Source of the DNA: Dictyobacter aurantiacus
GTDB lineage: Bacteria > Chloroflexota > Ktedonobacteria > Ktedonobacterales > Ktedonobacteraceae
DNA length: 64,000 nucleotides
Direction: 5' to 3'
NCBI RefSeq assembly: GCF_003967515.1
Contig: NZ_BIFQ01000001.1
Span: 5,828,001-5,892,000 of the forward strand
A model generated the notes under the pieces. It ran no database searches. It saw only the letters and a program-made list of their open reading frames with translations, and was not told the DNA's origin. The translations under genes were made by a program, and so were the position numbers. This document shows positions 60,230-64,000 of this stretch, piece by piece. The first letter of the stretch is position 1. Each line of letters starts with the position of its first letter.

Positions 60230-60525
60230 AGGGCAGGAGTGCTCGCCAGCGTGGGGGCGCTGACGCCCCCAATCTTTTTCTTATGAAAGATGGTCAAAGA
60301 TGCAACAGCCGTGCGCCGAGCGCACGGCTGTTGCATCTTTGACCATCTTTAAAACTCCTGAGGGTTCACACTGCCTTGCTCAACTGCCTATTATATATTG
60401 GTGCATCGGGTGCGCATTCGCGCACCCGATGCACCAATATATAAAACCAATGCGGCCGCGTAGCGGACGCGCGTGCGGGAGCGCTTACCTGCCCCCAGGG
60501 TGATGGGGGTCTGACACACTCTGAG
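60230..60525. repeat. composite variable-stem palindromic element H (two copies tail to tail)
   Basis: H1 (forward) is a TGGGGGCG-type terminator hairpin with T-tract and a palindrome at 60286-60350: 31-bp perfect arms around CGA. H2 (reverse) has a palindrome at 60391-60444: 25-bp perfect arms around ATTC. Its module then runs rightward in complement: GCGGCCGCGTAGCGGACGCG, CGTGCGGGAGCGCTTACC, GCCCCCAGGGTG, then GGGGGTCTGACACAC. The module matches that of element E closely. It fills the space between convergent genes and its right end reaches into the last codons of the histidine kinase gene. Confidence 0.87.
60252..60279 (+). terminator. intrinsic terminator of the DsrE gene
   Basis: TGGGGGCG-CTGA-CGCCCCCA (60252-60271) is followed by ATC and five T residues, 28 bp after the stop codon. 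Confidence 0.82.
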
Positions 60526-62107
60526 GGCTGCAGAGCGGCAGCGTGAAAAAGAAAGTTGACCCCTCCTCTTCGGTGGAGTCGAACCAGATATGGCCGCCGT
60601 GGTTCTCTATCAGTTCGCGGCACAGGTAGAGGCCGAGGCCGGTTCCACTGATATGCATCGCTTTGGCGTTGTCGGCGCGCATGAAGCGTCCAAAGATGCG
60701 CGATTGCTGGTGGGCCGGGATGCCCAGCCCGTGATCCTGCACCGCGATTAAAGCCTCGTTGGCTCCGGTCTTATCAGCGATAGTGACATCAACGGGACCG
60801 CCCTGGGGGCTGTACTTGATGGCGTTGGAGAGCAGGTTAGTCAGGACCTGTTCGATGCGGTCGGCGTCGACGAAGGCGCACAACGTGTCCAGGGAGGTAT
60901 GCAGGTTGATCTGGTGAAGCTGCGTGGTCAGTTGAAGTCGACCGATAACCTGGCGAGCCAGCAAGATGAGATCGACTGACTTGCGCTCAAGCTTGAGGTG
61001 GCCCGCCTGCATGCGCGTCGTGTCCACCAGATCCTCCGTAATCTTGCTCAGTTGCCGGGTCGCCTGACGCATATCCTGAATGATTTTTTCCTGCCGCGTA
61101 TCTAGAGGTTGCCCCCGGCCGCGCGCCGCACGTGTTAGCAGCATATCGGCGCCCATGGCTACGATGGTGACCGGAGTGCGCAGTTCGTGCGTCGCCAGGT
61201 TGATAAATTCATCTTTTAGTTTTTCCGATTCTTTCAGCGTGGTCACATCCTGATGGACGACGAGGACGATCTGCTCATCGAGTGGGCTATCGCTAGCAAG
61301 GTGGTGAGAAATACGACGCAGATCCTTATGTTCTTTGAGGGGGATCGCGCAGACCAGGATAGGAATGGTGGTACCGTCGGGTCGTCGCACCACTTCCTGG
61401 AACTGGTAGATGCTCTCACCGGTGGTAGTAGCCCGGTAGACTGCCAACTGCTGTAAAGAGAGTGCCTGCCCACCAGGGCCCAGCAATTGAATGTTATTCT
61501 CCTTCATAAACTCTGCCAGGGGTTGCCCCGGTTTCATCTCGACGCCCCAGACATTGGCGGCCGCCCGATTAGAGAGCACGAAGCGGGCATCGGGACCCTG
61601 AACGAGATAAATACTGACGGGTAGCTCATCAACGATGAGCTGCAGAAAGTCAAGCTTTGCCTGCTGCTCGGCCTGGAGCTTTTGTTCGATCTTCTCCAGG
61701 CGACGGCGTTCCGTCACATCGCGGTTAATCTCCAGGATCGCTATCGGTTTCGCGTTTGCATCGCGTTCAAGTACATGCCTGCTCTCAACGATGATCTGCT
61801 CACCAGTACGGCCGATGTGGATGAGGTCGCCCTCCCAATAGCCTTTGGTCTCCAGAATATGTTGAATATCAGCCAGGGGGATCGGAAAGCGCGTCTGGAG
61901 CAGGGTATGGGTTATCTGGCCCATCGCCTCCTCGGCCGTCCACCCATACAGTTGTTGAGCCCCCTGGTTCCAGAACACAATGGCGCTTTGTGGATCGCGT
62001 ACGATAATGGCATCATGGGCCAGTTCAAGCAGGCGTCCTTGCAAGTCGAGTCGATTTTTGTGTGACAGCAGGTATGATTTGGGATATTTCAGCGTCTCGT
62101 GATGCAT
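60485..62107 (-). CDS. PAS-domain sensor histidine kinase (no transmembrane segment)
   Basis: The 540-residue protein has two PAS domains (about 17-135 and 150-275; HDAIIVRDPQSAIVFWNQGA marks the first). The HisKA domain has H307 in NLATHELRTPVTIV, and the HATPase_c domain has NLLSNAIKYSPQG, DHGLGIPAHQQSRIFGRF and GTGLGLYLCREL. All motifs are intact. With no membrane helix it should sense a cytoplasmic signal such as redox, light or a ligand. The second PAS lacks an obvious cofactor site. No response regulator gene is adjacent. The ATG follows AGGGGGAAGC. Confidence 0.95.
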   Translation of the reverse strand: MHHETLKYPKSYLLSHKNRLDLQGRLLELAHDAIIVRDPQSAIVFWNQGAQQLYGWTAEEAMGQITHTLLQTRFPIPLADIQHILETKGYWEGDLIHIGRTGEQIIVESRHVLERDANAKPIAILEINRDVTERRRLEKIEQKLQAEQQAKLDFLQLIVDELPVSIYLVQGPDARFVLSNRAAANVWGVEMKPGQPLAEFMKENNIQLLGPGGQALSLQQLAVYRATTTGESIYQFQEVVRRPDGTTIPILVCAIPLKEHKDLRRISHHLASDSPLDEQIVLVVHQDVTTLKESEKLKDEFINLATHELRTPVTIVAMGADMLLTRAARGRGQPLDTRQEKIIQDMRQATRQLSKITEDLVDTTRMQAGHLKLERKSVDLILLARQVIGRLQLTTQLHQINLHTSLDTLCAFVDADRIEQVLTNLLSNAIKYSPQGGPVDVTIADKTGANEALIAVQDHGLGIPAHQQSRIFGRFMRADNAKAMHISGTGLGLYLCRELIENHGGHIWFDSTEEEGSTFFFTLPLCSPQSVSDPHHPGGR

Positions 62108-62475
62108 GCTTCCCCCTGGTTGAAGAGCTTGTATGGTCGCACTTGCTAGCTCGCTGGATAAAATATTGGGACATATCTATCATATGACAAGCGTACAGTA
62201 ATTGCCAGCCAGTTGGAAGTGTATGATTGTCTTTGATGGCTGATACACAGGTGGGGAGTTTTTGTGTGTTTAGAGACCAAACTCATCTGCTTGAAGCGGT
62301 TGAGGACCCGGCTGAGGTGTTTTGCTAACGATATACGAACAGCTGATCAATGCCTCTGCTGCAAGCGATCAAAAGGCGCGGAATAGGACTTATCCTATTT
62401 AGAGGACAGGAGAAAAATGCACAAAATTTGTCTGGTTTTGTCGGAGCTTTGCCCTTGATTTGCTCCCCCTGGTGA
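62108..62475. other. intergenic region, no gene seen
   Basis: About 370 bp before the histidine kinase start and after the STAND gene end. The DNA is mixed AT/GC with no hairpin of note and no RNA gene. The histidine kinase promoter should lie near 62110-62200. Confidence 0.4.
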
Positions 62476-64000
62476 TCATGGCAGGAGTGATATCAGGGTT
62501 GCCTGGCTCCCATCCTGCCAGGCGGCCTGGAAGCGGGCGGGATCGAGCTGAGCGCGCGCCAGGGACAGGGCCAGGCGGTAGGAGGTCCGGTAGACGGGAG
62601 GCATGGGAGCCACGATGGTCGAGCGGATGCTGGCGGCCAGTCCCCAGCATTGGATGGCCCGTTCGGGCGCTTGCTGGACGACCAGGACACTGCCATAACC
62701 CTCCAGACCGGCCGCGATCATCTCTTTTGCCTCCAACTGTTTAAGGATGGCCAGGCTCTCCTCGTAGCTGGCGCGCGCCTGTTGCCAGTCGTTGCGTGAG
62801 GAGGCCAGGCGGCCCTGAGAGATCAAGACCTCCGCGCGGCCCATAGGATCGGCGATCGCTTTGAACAGCTGACTGCTCTCATCGAGCAGCTGCGCGGCCT
62901 GCCTGTCTTTGCGGCCCATCAGGATATTGGCCTGCAGATCGAGCGCGTGCGCGACCAGACGACGATTGCCGACCGCCCGGAAGAGGTTCAGGCTATCCTC
63001 GACCAGCTCCTGTGCCTTCGCTATATTCTGGTCGGACAGGAAGAGCGTACGCGCCATGTAGTAGAGGGGATAGGCGGTACTGTCCTGCTCGCCCAGAGAG
63101 GCGTACTCGGCCAGGTTCTCTTCCAGCAGGGCATAGGCTTTACTGTAGCTACCCTGGGCGATGGCGATCTGCGCCAGGGCGATGCGCGTGGAGGCGGCCC
63201 GCCGCGTATTACCGCCCTCGCGATCGATGGTCAGGGCCTCCTCAAGCAGGCGACGCGCCACTTTATAAGAATTTTTTGTCAGGGCCAGATTACCCTGCAG
63301 GCGCAGGATAGCGGCCATCGCACTTTTATCGCCGCTCTCACGGAACAGCAACTGGCTCTCGCGCAAAAACGCCTCCGCCTGAGGCACCTGGCTTAGCATC
63401 AATGCCAGAAAGCCTGCGCTGTGCAAAGCCTGAGCCCTGATCGTTGCCGGGACCTCCTGCGGGCTGGCCAGCGCCTGTGTCAGCAAGCTGGCCCCCTCTT
63501 CAAAGTAGCCTCGGATCTCCCAGTAGCGCATCAGAGCCACCCCGAGGCGCTGCGCCTGCTCACTGCGTGTCTGATCGGGATTGTGCTCATTGAGCAGCCA
63601 GGCAGCGGCCTCGCGGATATTCTCATAGTCCTGGTCGAGCTGGTCGAGCCAGAATACCTGTTCGGCTCCTGCCAGCCGAGGCGCGATCTCCTCACACCTG
63701 GACACGCTATAGCTGCCCAGGGCGCTCAGGGTCGTCTCCGTCTCGGCGGCCTCCGCCAGTCGAGTCGAACCATAGGTGCGTAGCGTGCGCAACTGCCAGA
63801 AGCGCGCCTCGCCATTGCCACCACGACGCTGCAGCATACTCTTATCGACCAGGTTCTCAAGCAGTTCAACGATAGGTTTATCGAGCGGTCCCGCCGCCGT
63901 ACAGATCTGTTCCGCCGCCTCCCGCGTAATGGCCGCCGGGCAGACTGAGAGCCGACGGAACACGCGCTGTTCTGCTGGCTCAAGCAGATCATAGCTCCAA
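62476..64000 (-). CDS. STAND/LuxR-type ATPase regulator, C-terminal part with TPR repeats (runs off the right edge)
   Basis: The frame stays open to the window end, where codons read WSYDLLEPAEQRVFRRLSVC; this matches the 'YxLLxxxEQxxFRRLSVF' winged-helix segment of AfsR/MalT-like STAND regulators. Downstream lie a winged-helix-like part and about eight TPR-like repeats (for example LHSAGFLALMLSQVPQAEAF and RLQGNLALTKNSYKVARRLL). A GTG at 63963 is internal, not the start. The ATPase domain is outside the window. It is probably a transcriptional or signalling regulator. Confidence 0.85.
   Translation of the reverse strand, partial: WSYDLLEPAEQRVFRRLSVCPAAITREAAEQICTAAGPLDKPIVELLENLVDKSMLQRRGGNGEARFWQLRTLRTYGSTRLAEAAETETTLSALGSYSVSRCEEIAPRLAGAEQVFWLDQLDQDYENIREAAAWLLNEHNPDQTRSEQAQRLGVALMRYWEIRGYFEEGASLLTQALASPQEVPATIRAQALHSAGFLALMLSQVPQAEAFLRESQLLFRESGDKSAMAAILRLQGNLALTKNSYKVARRLLEEALTIDREGGNTRRAASTRIALAQIAIAQGSYSKAYALLEENLAEYASLGEQDSTAYPLYYMARTLFLSDQNIAKAQELVEDSLNLFRAVGNRRLVAHALDLQANILMGRKDRQAAQLLDESSQLFKAIADPMGRAEVLISQGRLASSRNDWQQARASYEESLAILKQLEAKEMIAAGLEGYGSVLVVQQAPERAIQCWGLAASIRSTIVAPMPPVYRTSYRLALSLARAQLDPARFQAAWQDGSQATLISLLP

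Noticed and set aside
1..64000. tRNA and rRNA genes
   Set aside because: No cloverleaf with a TTCGA-type loop and CCA end, and no rRNA-like stretch, was recognised by eye; a covariance-model scan would be decisive.

Overview
The window reads like a chromosomal segment of a Ktedonobacteria-type member of the Chloroflexota. This is an inference from gene style, not from a marker gene. It carries eukaryote-like Ser/Thr kinases with large ectodomains, STAND ATPase regulators, two LanM lanthipeptide synthetases, a small polyketide assembly line, a RAYT-type transposase and many GC-rich palindromes between genes. No rRNA, tRNA or CRISPR array was seen.

Layout. 1-6366 holds a minus-strand signalling block: a Ser/Thr kinase cut by the window edge, a membrane partner, and a receptor kinase sharing the partner's ectodomain. 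6666-7676 holds a RAYT-like transposase and a long inverted repeat enclosing a 71-bp tandem repeat. 7677-18301 is a mosaic of small metabolic and orphan genes (ATP-grasp ligase, two GNATs, Thr/Ser dehydratase, UPF0303, LOG hydrolase). 18357-25878 is a minus-strand class II lanthipeptide operon: three mersacidin-type precursor genes in tandem, then LanM2 and LanM1 with stop and start codons directly abutting. LanM1 has lost most dehydratase residues and keeps its cyclase. LanM2 keeps its dehydratase residues but lacks the conserved cyclase histidine. The two may therefore work as one split enzyme.

26516-34706 has a purine nucleoside permease-family protein, glgB, an MFS exporter, a TraR/DksA-type protein and a membrane protein with a duplicated ectodomain. 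34809-43379 is a compact polyketide operon: acyl-AMP ligase-ACP, one KS-AT-DH-KR-ACP module, and a type II thioesterase with Cys in place of the nucleophile Ser. A STAND regulator with a beta-rich C-terminal domain converges on it. 45892-53130 holds a small membrane protein, an LRR protein, a histidine kinase remnant, a Gfo/Idh/MocA oxidoreductase, a P450 divergent from a TetR regulator, a PhzF-like protein and an orphan. 53339-54899 is lspA-rluD. The rest holds a peptide-like small protein, a TIR protein, an FG-GAP-like membrane protein, an alpha/beta hydrolase, an HU protein, a DsrE protein, a PAS histidine kinase and a STAND/TPR protein running off the right edge.

The most striking non-coding signal is a dispersed family of long, nearly perfect palindromes (arms of about 24-31 bp, loops of 0-8 nt). 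Most sit beside a conserved module: a short hairpin and a GCGGCCGC hairpin with a T-tract. Arm sequences differ between copies but complementarity is kept. Copies lie at about 9.2, 14.3-14.6, 16.8, 30.0, 49.0, 52.2 and 60.2-60.5 kb, with palindrome-only relatives near 26.4 and 27.8 kb.
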